NCBI RefSeq assembly: GCF_902726645.1
Contig: NZ_CACVAO010000001.1
Location: forward strand, 992,001-1,056,000
Direction: 5' to 3'
Source: Halobacillus ihumii
GTDB taxonomy: Bacteria > Bacillota > Bacilli > Bacillales > Halobacillaceae
Length of the DNA: 64,000 bases
Below the pieces are notes generated by a model. The model ran no database searches and was not told the origin of the DNA. It saw only the letters and a list, made by a program, of their open reading frames with translations. The position numbers and the translations under genes were made by a program. This document shows positions 16,436-25,601 of the stretch, one piece after another (the stretch's first letter is position 1; each line of letters opens with the position of its first letter).

Positions 16436-17377
16436 TTAAGGTTTCTTCCTGCTGACAGCATCACTAATTTTATTGGTGATTCTCAGGGTTTTCATTCCAT
16501 CCTCCCCTGATACCGTCGGCTCTTTATCAGACTGTATACAGGTTATAAAATCCATTAATTCAACACTTAGCGGCTGAATCGTATCGTCAACTTGTATAAG
16601 TTCAGTAATCGTTACAGAACATTCACTCGTATTCTCTTTCATCATACGAGTGATTTTGATTTCCCTATTCAGAAGATCTGCTTCAATTAGTGCATCCTCT
16701 GTAAGAATTTGAATCGTTCTTGCTTTACGTTTGGATTTGAAACTTGCCGTAAGCTGTGCTGTCACCCCTCGTGAAAATTCGGTGATCACCACGGCATGTT
16801 TTGGGGTGTCTTCCATGACTTTGCCTAAAGCATGGAATTCTACTATTTTATCGTCCAGAAGCTCCTTTAGAATATACAGATCGTGAATCATTAAGTCTTT
16901 TACCACATCCACATCTTTGACCCTTTGATTGTATGGACTCATTCTGTGAAAATCGATCGCTATGATGTTCTGACTTTCTACTTCTTTTTTAAGAACTTGA
17001 ATAAGTGGGTTAAACAGCTCTATGTGCCCTACCTGAAGTTTAACCCCTGCTGTTCTGGCTTTCTTAACTAAATCTTCCGCCTGATTAACCGTACTTGTAA
17101 TCGGTTTTTCCATTAGCATGTGCACATTGTGCTGAATACAAGTTAACCCAATACCATAATGAAATTCAGTCGGCACAGCAATGCTGACGGCGTCCACTGA
17201 GTTTAATAGGTCATTCATAGATTGAAATGGTTTAACCTGGTATTTTTCAGCCATTTGATGACATCGTTCATGATCGTTGTCGTATATCCCGACAAGCTGG
17301 CAATGATCATGCATCGACAGATAAGTTCGCACATGATTCTCTCCCATATTTCCTGTTCCAATTACACCGACCTTCAT
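16436..17377 (-). CDS. Gfo/Idh/MocA oxidoreductase, WbpB-like UDP-sugar 3-dehydrogenase
   Basis: A 313-residue NAD-dependent dehydrogenase. It opens MKVGVIGTGNMGENHV (dinucleotide fold), has the family EKP motif at residues 90-92 with K91, then VGHIELFNP (H118) and MIHDLYIL in the C-terminal sheet domain. In the company of a 6-dehydrogenase, a DegT aminotransferase, a hexapeptide acetyltransferase and a WbpI-type epimerase, it best fits WbpB/WlbA, which oxidises C3 of UDP-GlcNAc-uronate. The ATG at 17377 follows GAGGAG with seven bases between; an upstream GTG overlaps that site. It is transcribed alone, divergent from the glycosyltransferase at 17524. The family is certain; the step is inferred from context. 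Confidence 0.82.
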   Translation of the reverse strand: MKVGVIGTGNMGENHVRTYLSMHDHCQLVGIYDNDHERCHQMAEKYQVKPFQSMNDLLNSVDAVSIAVPTEFHYGIGLTCIQHNVHMLMEKPITSTVNQAEDLVKKARTAGVKLQVGHIELFNPLIQVLKKEVESQNIIAIDFHRMSPYNQRVKDVDVVKDLMIHDLYILKELLDDKIVEFHALGKVMEDTPKHAVVITEFSRGVTAQLTASFKSKRKARTIQILTEDALIEADLLNREIKITRMMKENTSECSVTITELIQVDDTIQPLSVELMDFITCIQSDKEPTVSGEDGMKTLRITNKISDAVSRKKP

Positions 17378-17440
17378 AAAAAATCTCCTCACTCTTATAA
17401 ATACTAATGTATTCTATGTGCCAGCTATCGAGCGAAATAG

Positions 17441-17467
17441 ACTGTCATAACGGTTACACATAAATTT
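17441..17467 (+). promoter_or_regulatory. Sigma-K-like promoter of the glycosyltransferase operon
   Basis: AC at 17441-17442, a 16-base spacer and CATAAATTT at 17459-17467, matching AC-N16-CATANNNT with T for the final A. It lies 57 bases before the start at 17524. Confidence 0.5.
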
Positions 17468-17523
17468 GGCGTTTGTCCTCCTGGTCAACTGCTAGATTAT
17501 TTACAAGAGAGGAGATAACGTAC

Positions 17524-18450
17524 GTGATACATGTCTTGTTTATCGCAGAAGATACATCAGCCATGTTACACAGGAACTTTTACTACTTAGAACAGCAACT
17601 TGCTAAATCAGTCAACTTAACCGTATGGAGAAAGCCTGGTCATATCGACTACATTTTGAAACAACTGCCTGACCGTCCAGACTTTATCTTACTGCTGCAT
17701 GATGTGGATCGAAAAATGGCTCCAACGATTAAAGGGCTTTCTACCACCAGCATTCCAACGGGGCTATTTGTAAATGACGTTCACCGTCTTACCAATCTTA
17801 GACGAAACTTTATAGCAAAAAATAAGATCGATTATCTGTTTACGATCGTGCGGGACAAATTTACAGAGACCTATCCAGAATTCAAAAATAAAATGGAATG
17901 GTTTCCTCATTTTGTTAATACAGAAATATGTAAGGATTATGGATTAGAAAAAGAGATCAACTTGTTAATGATGGGAGCAGTAAACGATGACTATTATCCG
18001 TTAAGGAGGAAAATAGTCGAGGCGTATGAAGGAAATGAGGAGTTCGTTTATCATGACCATCCAGGTTATCGACATTTCAACAAGCAAGATGAACATCAGC
18101 ATTTAATTCGCGATTCGTATGCCCGGGAAATCAACCGATCAAAAATATTTTTAACAACTCCATCTATTTTAAATTACCCTGTCATAAAATATTTCGAAGT
18201 GCTTGCCTGCAGAACTCTTCTCCTTGCACCTACCTTTAAAGAATTAGAGGACCTTGGCTTTATTCCGTGGGTCCATTTTGTACCCATCAGTGAAACCAAC
18301 TTTGAGGAACGAGCAGCCTATTATGTAGCGAATGAAACAGAAAGGCAAACCATTGCTGATCAGGGATACAATTTCATCCGTCAAAAGCATTCCCTTACAG
18401 TACGTACTAAACAGCTCGTGGCCCGGTTAGAAGAAATACTTCGCGAATAA
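17524..18450 (+). CDS. Glycosyltransferase, CgeB-like
   Basis: A 308-residue cytoplasmic GT-B-type protein. The N-terminal half contains FILLLHDVDRK and PTGLFVNDVHRL. The second half has INLLMMGAVNDDYYPLRRK, SKIFLTTPS and YFEVLACRTLLLAP, the C-terminal donor-binding block of the family that includes B. subtilis CgeB, a spore-crust glycosyltransferase of similar length. The GTG at 17524 follows GAGGAGATAACGTAC, the only good ribosome binding site. It heads an operon with the acetyltransferase, C5-epimerase and two more glycosyltransferases, 17-75 bases apart, behind a sigma-K-like promoter. Donor and acceptor sugars are unknown. The CgeB likeness is from motif layout and size, so moderate. Confidence 0.75.
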   Translation: MIHVLFIAEDTSAMLHRNFYYLEQQLAKSVNLTVWRKPGHIDYILKQLPDRPDFILLLHDVDRKMAPTIKGLSTTSIPTGLFVNDVHRLTNLRRNFIAKNKIDYLFTIVRDKFTETYPEFKNKMEWFPHFVNTEICKDYGLEKEINLLMMGAVNDDYYPLRRKIVEAYEGNEEFVYHDHPGYRHFNKQDEHQHLIRDSYAREINRSKIFLTTPSILNYPVIKYFEVLACRTLLLAPTFKELEDLGFIPWVHFVPISETNFEERAAYYVANETERQTIADQGYNFIRQKHSLTVRTKQLVARLEEILRE

Positions 18451-18467
18451 GAAGGAGGTTTTTTACG

Positions 18468-19148
18468 ATGTCTAATATTCCTAACAGTGTACAGCTTGGC
18501 AACAACGTAGTTATTGAGAAAGACGTGATCATTGGAGAACATGTGGTGATTGGTCATAATACTATTCTGTTAAAAGGCACCCGGATTGGAGATCACGTCA
18601 CCATCGGCAGCAATTGTGTGCTTGGGATTCAACCTAGCATCAACCAGCGAATGCGTAAAATTGCAAAGATGTACACACAGCTTATCATCGAGTCCGGCAC
18701 TAGAATCGGTCACGTCGCTTCCATCTACTCAGGTACTCAAGTTGGAAAAAATGTGTTTATTGGAGACCATGCAAGTATTAGGGAGAATGTCTCGGTTGGG
18801 GAAGGCTCAGTAGTCGGGAGAGCTGCGATTGTTGAACTAAATACGACTATCGGAAAATCCTGTACTATTCAAACACTGGCTTATGTTACAGGTGATACGA
18901 TGCTTGAAGATGATGTGTTTATCGGCCCGTGTGTATCGATGTCCAATGATAAATACATGGGGGCTCAAGATTATTCCCTGAAAGGTCCGCATATTAAAAA
19001 AGGGGCTAAAATTGGTAACAATGCCTCCCTTTTACCAGGAGTGACAGTTGGCCGCAATACTATTATTGGTGCTGGAGCCGTAGTAACGAAGGATGCGGAA
19101 GATAACACTGTGGCTGCAGGTGTTCCAGCTAAAAAAATAAAATCCTAG
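18468..19148 (+). CDS. Hexapeptide-repeat acyltransferase, WbpD-like
   Basis: A 226-residue left-handed beta-helix protein. Repeats of the form [IV]GxxxxI run nearly its whole length (VIGEHVVIGHNTIL, IGDHVTIGSNCVLG, VGKNVFIGDHASI, IGNNASLLPGVTVGRNTIIG), and it ends GAVVTKDAEDNTVAAGVPAKKI, the usual xenobiotic/sugar acetyltransferase tail. VFIGPCVSMSNDKY resembles the WbpD active-site turn. It probably transfers acetyl from acetyl-CoA to the C3 amine of UDP-2-acetamido-3-amino-uronate. It is longer than WbpD because of extra N-terminal coils. It lies 17 bases after the preceding gene with GAAGGAGG before its ATG. The fold is certain; the substrate is inferred from the neighbouring pathway enzymes. 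Confidence 0.82.
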   Translation: MSNIPNSVQLGNNVVIEKDVIIGEHVVIGHNTILLKGTRIGDHVTIGSNCVLGIQPSINQRMRKIAKMYTQLIIESGTRIGHVASIYSGTQVGKNVFIGDHASIRENVSVGEGSVVGRAAIVELNTTIGKSCTIQTLAYVTGDTMLEDDVFIGPCVSMSNDKYMGAQDYSLKGPHIKKGAKIGNNASLLPGVTVGRNTIIGAGAVVTKDAEDNTVAAGVPAKKIKS

Positions 19149-19169
19149 AGTCAAAATGAGGTGAAATGG

Positions 19170-20192
19170 ATGACATCAGAATCGATTGATGATTTTAAAG
19201 TAGTAAAACAGGATCAATTAGAAGCCGTTGGTAAGAAAATAGGTAATGAATTTTATGTCCCTATGGCGTTTCTTGAAAAAGGATTCAGCTTAGAAAAAGT
19301 ATGGGTTGAAGCGCAGAATTTGTTAAAAGTCAATGTCACCAAAGCAAGATCTTTAGACATTAACCATTATGACTGGAATGGTAATTATCTGCATTATGAT
19401 TTGAATAAGGTCGAAAATTGGAGCGTATCGTTCGACCAAGAAGGTATTCCTAAAACCATCTACTCTCATGGCACTTACTATAACCCTTCTACAATTGCCC
19501 AATATGGTTTGGAGCATTACAGTCTTTATTTAAAGAATAAAGAAGAATCAAATAAAAACAAATTTTTAAAGACTGCTGAATGGTTTATGAAGACACAGGA
19601 CAGTCGCGGAGGCTGGGCCTACCAGTTTGACCATCATTATTATCCTGAAAGGTTTCCCCCTTTAAAAGCTCCATGGTATTCAGCCATTGGATTAGGAATG
19701 GCCATGTCAGTGTTGGCGCGCGCCTCCCATCTTTCAGGAAATAAAAAATATAAGAAAAGTGCCTTGAAGGCAACGTCCATTTTTAAAATTCCTTCCCGCC
19801 AAAACGGGGTCCTGGCTAAATTTGAAAACAAGTATTTCTTTTATGAAGAAAGCCCGACCGACCCTCCCAGCTATATATTAAATGGCTTCATGTTTTCGTT
19901 AATTGGTTTATACGATCTATGGAGAGCTACCAGCGATAACGGAACTAGAAAGCTGTATGATGAAGGAATCACTTCCTTAAAACGCATGCTTCCTCTATTT
20001 GATTTGGGAAACCGAACCGCCTATGACCTTACACATTATACTACGGATGGCGGCTACCCTAACGTTGCAACATGGGGATACCACGTCGGGCATATTCATT
20101 TATTGGATGCTCTGAATTCGATCGAAAAAGATCCGAAAATGAATGAAGCATTAACAAGATGGGAGGGTTATTTAAATGGGATAACCAAGTAG
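19170..20192 (+). CDS. D-glucuronyl C5-epimerase homologue
   Basis: A 340-residue protein whose second half follows the catalytic domain of animal heparan-sulfate glucuronyl C5-epimerase almost block for block. PWYSAIGLGMAMSVLARA, YEESPTDPPSYILNGFMFS, LIGLYDLWRA, LPLFDLGNRTAYDLTHY and WGYHVGHIHLLDAL are all present. The tyrosines in TAYDL and WGYH correspond to those implicated in catalysis. Such enzymes flip D-glucuronic to L-iduronic acid within a polymer. It is much shorter than the animal enzyme and lacks a signal peptide, so it would act in the cytoplasm on a nascent or lipid-linked chain. I start it at ATG 19170 because GAGGTG sits seven bases upstream; the GTG at 19161 overlaps that site. 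It sits inside the glycosyltransferase operon. Confidence 0.88.
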   Translation: MTSESIDDFKVVKQDQLEAVGKKIGNEFYVPMAFLEKGFSLEKVWVEAQNLLKVNVTKARSLDINHYDWNGNYLHYDLNKVENWSVSFDQEGIPKTIYSHGTYYNPSTIAQYGLEHYSLYLKNKEESNKNKFLKTAEWFMKTQDSRGGWAYQFDHHYYPERFPPLKAPWYSAIGLGMAMSVLARASHLSGNKKYKKSALKATSIFKIPSRQNGVLAKFENKYFFYEESPTDPPSYILNGFMFSLIGLYDLWRATSDNGTRKLYDEGITSLKRMLPLFDLGNRTAYDLTHYTTDGGYPNVATWGYHVGHIHLLDALNSIEKDPKMNEALTRWEGYLNGITK

Positions 20193-20249
20193 CAAAGAAA
20201 GGTAAAGGATAGCTGTATATGAGTGAAGCTGCTCGAGAAGGGGTGGGGA

Positions 20250-21476
20250 ATGGTGTCAAAAAGGATCTGCATGGTTGTGGCCTATCATCCGTTTCTAGAT
20301 GCGAGAATTTTCAGGAAAGAAGCTAAGAGTTTACAAAAAAAAGGATACCATGTAACGATGATTGTTCCGAAAAAGAATGGATATTTATTTGATATTGATG
20401 GGACCCCGTTTACAAACCGCTTTAGAAACAAAGTATTTACCCATGAGGGAATAAAAATCGTCACATACAACTGGGAGACCTGCAGAGATCAATTAAGTAA
20501 AGTGTTAAGTGATGAAAGTACTTGGGAAAGACAGGGGTTTACCAATCAATTAACACAGCTTGCTATTCAGGAAAATGCAGATATTTACCATACACATGAG
20601 TACCTTTCCCTTTTTGCTGGAGTAGGTATAAAACGATTAATGAAGAAAAGAAAAGGTAGAGAGGTGAAATTAATTTATGACAGCCATGAATTAACACCCG
20701 ATCCTCTGAGCCCTAGATACACAGAGCAGCATAGAAACAAGTTGAAAGAAAGGCTTCTTATTATGCTTGATGAGGTGGATTATTTGATTACCGTTTCAGA
20801 TTCCATTAAATCATGGTATCTGTCTCACAAACCCCGTCTGCCTGTAGAAGTGATCTATAACTCACCCCCGCTCGCGAAAAACTATCAACCTAAAGAATAT
20901 AATTCTACTGGATTAACGGTTGGCTATGAAGGAAACATCGATGATAAAAAAGGGATGAAAGAAAAGATGACTGCCATCACAGAGATATGTTCAAAAAAGA
21001 TAAATTTCCAATTTAAGATTATGGGAGGGAGCCGGTACGATAATCCCTTTGATATCCCGAAACACCTTCAGAGAAACCTATCGTTAACCGGCTGGGTCGA
21101 TTACCTTGATATTCCTAAGCATATGAAAGATATTGATATTGGCTGGGTTGATTTAGAAAATGTAGAAAGCTCGCTTAATTTCAACTATGCCATGCCGAAT
21201 AAATTCTTTAGTTATTTGAACAATGGCATTCCCGTTTTAGTCAATAAATGCCATGATATGGAAGTTTTTATAAACAAACATCAGTGTGGGTACGTGATAG
21301 ATAAAACGAACGTAACTGCTCAAGATTATGCAGATGTTTTACTGGAGCTTAGTAAAAACAAAACCATTTTGAAACAGATGAGCCGCAATGGACGCAAGGT
21401 AATGGAAAGCCTGTACTCATGGGAGAGGATGGAAGAACGGTTACGAAACGTTTATCAGCAGCTTCTTGCAAGATAA
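20250..21476 (+). CDS. Glycosyltransferase family 4-like
   Basis: A 408-residue GT-B glycosyltransferase. Visible blocks are HPFLDARIFRKEAKSLQKKG (acceptor side), YDSHELTPDP, SDSIKSWY, the donor-domain GYEGNIDDKKG and AMPNKFFSYLNNGIPVLVNK, which contains the usual nucleotide-sugar grip. It is a close paralogue of the product at 25602, sharing these blocks nearly unchanged. The ATG at 20250 is chosen for the GGGGTGGGGA just before it. It is the fourth gene of the 17524 operon. The sugar transferred is unknown; with a second copy in the locus, the repeat unit may contain two related linkages. Confidence 0.82.
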   Translation: MVSKRICMVVAYHPFLDARIFRKEAKSLQKKGYHVTMIVPKKNGYLFDIDGTPFTNRFRNKVFTHEGIKIVTYNWETCRDQLSKVLSDESTWERQGFTNQLTQLAIQENADIYHTHEYLSLFAGVGIKRLMKKRKGREVKLIYDSHELTPDPLSPRYTEQHRNKLKERLLIMLDEVDYLITVSDSIKSWYLSHKPRLPVEVIYNSPPLAKNYQPKEYNSTGLTVGYEGNIDDKKGMKEKMTAITEICSKKINFQFKIMGGSRYDNPFDIPKHLQRNLSLTGWVDYLDIPKHMKDIDIGWVDLENVESSLNFNYAMPNKFFSYLNNGIPVLVNKCHDMEVFINKHQCGYVIDKTNVTAQDYADVLLELSKNKTILKQMSRNGRKVMESLYSWERMEERLRNVYQQLLAR

Positions 21477-21522
21477 ATTGCCGAACATCTCTCCCCTCTG
21501 TAAAAAGAAAGGAAAGATCACT

Positions 21523-22527
21523 ATGAGAGTACTGCATATTTCTTATGGCTCCCCCATGATCGAATTGTGTAAAGCATTACGGTCAAAAGGAGTTCAGGCT
21601 ACCTCCTGCCACTTTGATGAACATCCTTTTAAATTTCAACCTGATCTATGTTTACAGCTTAATCAACATCCAAAACAGGAACGAGAAACGAGAATAGAAA
21701 AGTTCTTACGGGACTCAATCCCAAAGTATGACATCTTCCATTTTCATTTTGGGGAAACATTTTTTCCTGATAAAAGAGACTTGGACATCTTACGGCGTGC
21801 TGGAAAGAAGATGGTCGTCCACCATCACGGTTCAGACGTTCGCCTTCTTTCAGCTGCCCGAAAAAATAACCCTTATGTTCAAGTAAAGCCCGAATGGACA
21901 GAAGAAAAAATCTATCACAATATAGCCGCTTTATCCAACTATATCGATCATGCAATTGTCCAGGACCCTGAATTGGAAGGATATATTTCAAATTTATATA
22001 AACATACCCATGTGATCCCCCATACCATTGACGTACACCAATTCAAACCACAATACCCGGAAGCCAATCAATCCTCTCCCCTTATTGTTCATGCCCCTAC
22101 TTCACGACAAATTAAAGGAACTGAATTCCTATTAAAAGCCGTGGAGGAGTTACAGCATTCCGGGTTATCTTTTCGCTTTAAATTAGTGGAGGGATTATCC
22201 AATGACGAGGCTAAAAACCTGTTTGCGCAAGCAGATATTGTGATCGACCAGTTGAGAATTGGCGCTTATGGTTATGTTAGTTCCGAGGCGATGGCTTTAG
22301 GAAAACCGGTTATTTGCTATATAAGAGAAGATCTCGTCGATAAATATCCTGCTGGTTTGCCCATTGTCAATGCAAACCCTGATACAATTCGTTCCGTTTT
22401 AGGAAATTTAATTAGAAATCCAAGACTAAGAAGGAATACAGGTTACGAGGGAAGAATGTACGTTATCAAGAATCATATGGCTGAAAAAGTCGTGGAAAGG
22501 TATATAGACATTTATAATAAGTTATAA
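21523..22527 (+). CDS. Glycosyltransferase, GT-B fold
   Basis: A 334-residue glycosyltransferase beginning MRVLHISYGSPMIELCKALR. It has an N-terminal HHHGSDVRLL, a linker HVIPHTIDVHQFKP, and the C-terminal HAPTSRQIKGTEFLLKAV and YGYVSSEAMALGKPVICY, the EX7E-like donor site of GT4 enzymes with E residues in SSEAMALGKP. The ATG at 21523 is preceded by AAAGGAAAGA. Reading from an upstream ATG would overlap the previous gene and has no ribosome binding site. It is the last gene of the operon; a modest GC-rich hairpin at about 22525-22548 may end it. Substrates unknown. Confidence 0.8.
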   Translation: MRVLHISYGSPMIELCKALRSKGVQATSCHFDEHPFKFQPDLCLQLNQHPKQERETRIEKFLRDSIPKYDIFHFHFGETFFPDKRDLDILRRAGKKMVVHHHGSDVRLLSAARKNNPYVQVKPEWTEEKIYHNIAALSNYIDHAIVQDPELEGYISNLYKHTHVIPHTIDVHQFKPQYPEANQSSPLIVHAPTSRQIKGTEFLLKAVEELQHSGLSFRFKLVEGLSNDEAKNLFAQADIVIDQLRIGAYGYVSSEAMALGKPVICYIREDLVDKYPAGLPIVNANPDTIRSVLGNLIRNPRLRRNTGYEGRMYVIKNHMAEKVVERYIDIYNKL

Positions 22528-22575
22528 AGCGCCCAGGGGCTTTCTCTTTGGGTAGAATGAATTGTTGGTACACAG

Positions 22576-23658
22576 CTACTTCCCGTCCATCACCTTAGTT
22601 AAAATTTCGACAATAGCGTGTGAAGTTTTCCCATCTCCAAAAAGGGCTGGCTGTTCCTTAGGGGTTCGTATCGTGTCTGCAGTCTTTAAAATTTGCTGTG
22701 TGGATGAACCAACTAAGTGATTCCAGCCATGCTTCACCGTTTCTCCCCACTCTGTTTCATCTCTAAGCGTAATACAAGGAACTCGAAGCATGTAAGCCTC
22801 TTTTTGCAACCCGCCTGAATCTGTTAAAATCACCTTTGCTTTGGAAGCAATCGCTAACATATCAAGATAATTTAATGGTTCGATTAGTTTAATAGATGGC
22901 GCTGAAATCATACTGGTTAATTTAAATTGTTTAATTTTATTTTTTGTTCTAGGGTGCAAAGGGAGAACCACCTCCATTTTCAGTTGTTGTAAAGCTTCAA
23001 GGATGGAGCTTAAACGAACAGGGTCATCCGTATTTTCAGCTCGATGAATCGTGGCCAAATGATAGTTGTTTTCTGAAAGCGATAAATCCTTCAGGAGAGA
23101 AGACTGCTGCAGTGCATGTGGTTTAAAGTGGGAAACAGATTCATACATAATATCCCCTACCTGATAGACTCCCTTCGTAATTCCCTCACATCTTAAATTA
23201 TCAATGGCGATATCGGAGGGACAGAACAAGTAGTCCGAGAGATGATCTGTAATCAATCTATTAATCTCTTCGGGCATTTTTTTGTTAAAACTGCGAAGGC
23301 CTGCCTCGACATGAGCTACTGGAATATGGAGTTTTGCTGCAGTTAAGCTGCCAGCAAGAGTAGAATTGGTATCTCCGTAGACGAGCACCACATCCGGCTG
23401 AACAGTCGTCATAATCTTTTCGAGATCAGACAACATGGCGGCTGTTTGTTTCCCATGAGAACTAGAACCGACCTCTAAATTGTAATCCGGTTTCGGAAGG
23501 TTCAGCTGCTCAAAAAAAATGGTCGACATATTATCATCATAGTGTTGACCAGTGTGTACAATGGTTTCTTCTATTTTCGAATGAGATTGTAACGTTTTAG
23601 ACAACATGCATGCCTTGATAAATTGCGGCCTTGCTCCCACTACGGTTAAGATTTTCAT
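22576..23658 (-). CDS. Non-hydrolysing UDP-GlcNAc-type 2-epimerase, WbpI-like
   Basis: A 360-residue cytoplasmic epimerase that opens MKILTVVGARPQFIKA. It has HTGQHYDDNMSTIFFEQL, YGDTNSTLAG, HVEAGLRSFNKKMPEEINR and TDSGGLQKEAY, so the active-site Asp, Glu and His set of the WecB/WbpI family is intact. It follows Pseudomonas WbpI more closely than WecB in the FEQLNLPKPDYNL and MPEEINR segments. In this locus the likely reaction is C2 inversion of UDP-GlcNAc(3NAc)-uronate to the manno form. It is the third gene of a leftward operon after the genes at 24700 and 23712. ManNAc formation for another polymer remains an alternative. Confidence 0.88.
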   Translation of the reverse strand: MKILTVVGARPQFIKACMLSKTLQSHSKIEETIVHTGQHYDDNMSTIFFEQLNLPKPDYNLEVGSSSHGKQTAAMLSDLEKIMTTVQPDVVLVYGDTNSTLAGSLTAAKLHIPVAHVEAGLRSFNKKMPEEINRLITDHLSDYLFCPSDIAIDNLRCEGITKGVYQVGDIMYESVSHFKPHALQQSSLLKDLSLSENNYHLATIHRAENTDDPVRLSSILEALQQLKMEVVLPLHPRTKNKIKQFKLTSMISAPSIKLIEPLNYLDMLAIASKAKVILTDSGGLQKEAYMLRVPCITLRDETEWGETVKHGWNHLVGSSTQQILKTADTIRTPKEQPALFGDGKTSHAIVEILTKVMDGK

Positions 23659-23711
23659 AATATACTCCTCTCAAAACTCTTTCTAGTCAGCTCTTATTTG
23701 AGGATTCGCTG

Positions 23712-24674
23712 TCAACGGCTTATTTCCACCCACTTCACAGTCCTGACAATCCCATCTTTAAACGGTGTTTTCGGGTACTGTCCTACAATGGACTGTAACT
23801 TGCTCACATCTCCTCTATGACTATTAACATCAGCCTTTCGATTCGATTTTCTCAAAATTTTCCCTTTAAATTTCATAACATCACTTATCGTTTCTACCAC
23901 TTGCTCAATCGATAATTGTTGATCAGTTGAAATATTTACAAGATCACCAGGCGCAAGCTTCATAAACACCTCAGACACAATATCGACCGTGTCTTCTACA
24001 TAGATAAAATCTCTTGTTTGCTTTCCTGATCCATGTATTTCAGGGGATTCTCCTTCAAAGATTTTCTTAATCGTAAGTGGAATGACGCCAGCAAGTGCCC
24101 CTTCAAAATTTTGCCTTGGGCCATAATTGTTAAAAGGTCTTACAATAAAAGCATCTAAATCAAACATTTTCACATAGGATTGCAGCATTAAATCTGCTGA
24201 AGCCTTTCCTGCCGCATAAGTCGTTGTAGGGACAAGCGGATGCTTCTCATCCATAGGCTGATATTGCGCCGAACCATACGCTTCTGAAGAAGAAAAATGG
24301 CATAACGTTTGGAAAGCTTTTTTACGTTGAAGTTCTAATAAGTTTTTTAACACAAGCACATTGGTCATATAAGCATTAGCGGGATTCATAAACGAGTAAT
24401 TCAAAGCCTTCGTAGCGCAGTTAAATACAATATCAATATCATAAACATCTATGATGTAGCTGAGAGCGTCTTGGTTCTCAGCGTCATCTATATGAAGCAC
24501 TGCCCCCTTACTCAGGGCAACTTCTATATTCTCCTTTCTTCCAACGAAAAGATTATCCACGATAACCACCTGCGCTGCTCCTTCTTCCTGCATCTTATCG
24601 ACCAAATGACTCCCAATAAAGCCAGCTCCTCCAACAATTAAAATATTGCTATTTATCAATGACGGTCGCTTCAC
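23712..24674 (-). CDS. NAD-dependent NDP-sugar epimerase/dehydratase
   Basis: A 320-residue extended SDR with the NAD motif VGGAGFIGSHLVD (about residues 14-26), FSSSEAYGSAQYQP for the catalytic serine region, YAAGKASADL for the YxxxK pair and VRPFNNYGPRQN, typical of UDP-glucose 4-epimerases, UDP-xylose synthases and related enzymes. The sugar specificity cannot be read safely; in a locus with UDP-uronates, C4 epimerisation or decarboxylation are both possible. It lies 25 bases after the SDR gene at 24700 and 53 before the 2-epimerase, so the three form one leftward operon. Confidence 0.82.
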   Translation of the reverse strand: MKRPSLINSNILIVGGAGFIGSHLVDKMQEEGAAQVVIVDNLFVGRKENIEVALSKGAVLHIDDAENQDALSYIIDVYDIDIVFNCATKALNYSFMNPANAYMTNVLVLKNLLELQRKKAFQTLCHFSSSEAYGSAQYQPMDEKHPLVPTTTYAAGKASADLMLQSYVKMFDLDAFIVRPFNNYGPRQNFEGALAGVIPLTIKKIFEGESPEIHGSGKQTRDFIYVEDTVDIVSEVFMKLAPGDLVNISTDQQLSIEQVVETISDVMKFKGKILRKSNRKADVNSHRGDVSKLQSIVGQYPKTPFKDGIVRTVKWVEISR

Positions 24675-24699
24675 GATCTGTCACTCCTCTTCTTTATCA

Positions 24700-25455
24700 T
24701 CAATAATTTAAGCGGGACTGCCCGCCATCCACTGAAATAGTAGTTCCTACAATCCATGAAGCCTTATCGGAGGACAGAAAAGCTGCAACATCACCAATTT
24801 CCTCAGGCTTACCCAGTCTTCCTGCCGGGATCTTATCCCTGCCGTATTTATTAAGGAAATCTGGATCACGTTCTAATCTGCGCTGCCACTCTTTATTGGG
24901 ATGATAAACCGCTCCTGGAGCAATTCCTACAACCCGAACGTTATTTTTTATAGCTTCAGAACTAAAGGATTTTGTAAAACTAATAAGTGCTGCTTTAGAA
25001 GCATTATAGGAAGGAACTCCCCCTGCTTCTTTTCCATAAATCGAAGCCACATTAATGATCGTTCCTTGCCCATTGTCGAACATTTGCTTACTGGCTAATT
25101 GACTTAAATGGACAGCACAAATGAAATTCAATTCCATGGCTTTTCCAAATACATCTGGCGGCGTGTTGACTATGCTATCTCCATGACTCGCCCCTGCGTT
25201 ATTAACAAGAATATCGATAGTATTAAAATCGGCAATAAATTCATGAATAAGCTGCTCCCGTTGTTGATGACTTTGCAGATCCTTCTGGTACGTTTCGACG
25301 CCTAGTTCCTGTTTGGCTTGAAGGAGTTCATTGTGACTTCTAGCTGTCACTCCAACCTGCGCCCCTTCTTCAATAAAGGCAGCAGCAATCGCTTTGCCGA
25401 TTCCTCTTGAGCCACCAGTTACCAGCACTTTTTTCCCTTTTAAATTCAACTCCAT
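24700..25455 (-). CDS. Classical short-chain dehydrogenase/reductase
   Basis: A 251-residue SDR with VTGGSRGIGKAIAAAF, NNAGASHGDS, INVASIYG, and SYNASKAALISFTKSF with intact Tyr and Lys. It ends TTISVDGGQSRLNY. The catalytic site is complete, unlike the SDR at 14246. The ATG at 25455 is chosen for GGGAGAG nine bases upstream; an earlier ATG at 25497 has no such site. It leads the leftward operon behind a sigma-K-like promoter. It may reduce a keto-sugar intermediate of the glycan pathway, but this is inferred from position only. Confidence 0.83.
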   Translation of the reverse strand: MELNLKGKKVLVTGGSRGIGKAIAAAFIEEGAQVGVTARSHNELLQAKQELGVETYQKDLQSHQQREQLIHEFIADFNTIDILVNNAGASHGDSIVNTPPDVFGKAMELNFICAVHLSQLASKQMFDNGQGTIINVASIYGKEAGGVPSYNASKAALISFTKSFSSEAIKNNVRVVGIAPGAVYHPNKEWQRRLERDPDFLNKYGRDKIPAGRLGKPEEIGDVAAFLSSDKASWIVGTTISVDGGQSRLNY

Positions 25456-25519
25456 TTTTGGTCTCTCCCAACCTGTCATGGTTAACGACGTCCGCAATTT
25501 GAAAACAACAGATCATTTT

Positions 25520-25547
25520 AATTGTATGAATAATCCATGTGGGGTGT
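25520..25547 (-). promoter_or_regulatory. Sigma-K-like promoter of the leftward epimerase operon
   Basis: On the minus strand AC (25547-25546), a 17-base spacer and CATACAATT (25528-25520), matching AC-N17-CATANNNT with T for the last A. It lies 64 bases before the SDR start at 25455. Confidence 0.5.
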
Positions 25548-25601
25548 TAATACGTTATTAAAAGGAATCCCATGTGGTTTGTACTAAAGTGGAGGCTAAT
25601 C

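Noticed and set aside
17410..17418. CATAGAATA on the minus strand before the Gfo/Idh gene, like a sigma-K -10
   Set aside because: No AC lies 16 or 17 bases upstream, so I did not count it with the other four promoters, though the gene's context would fit.
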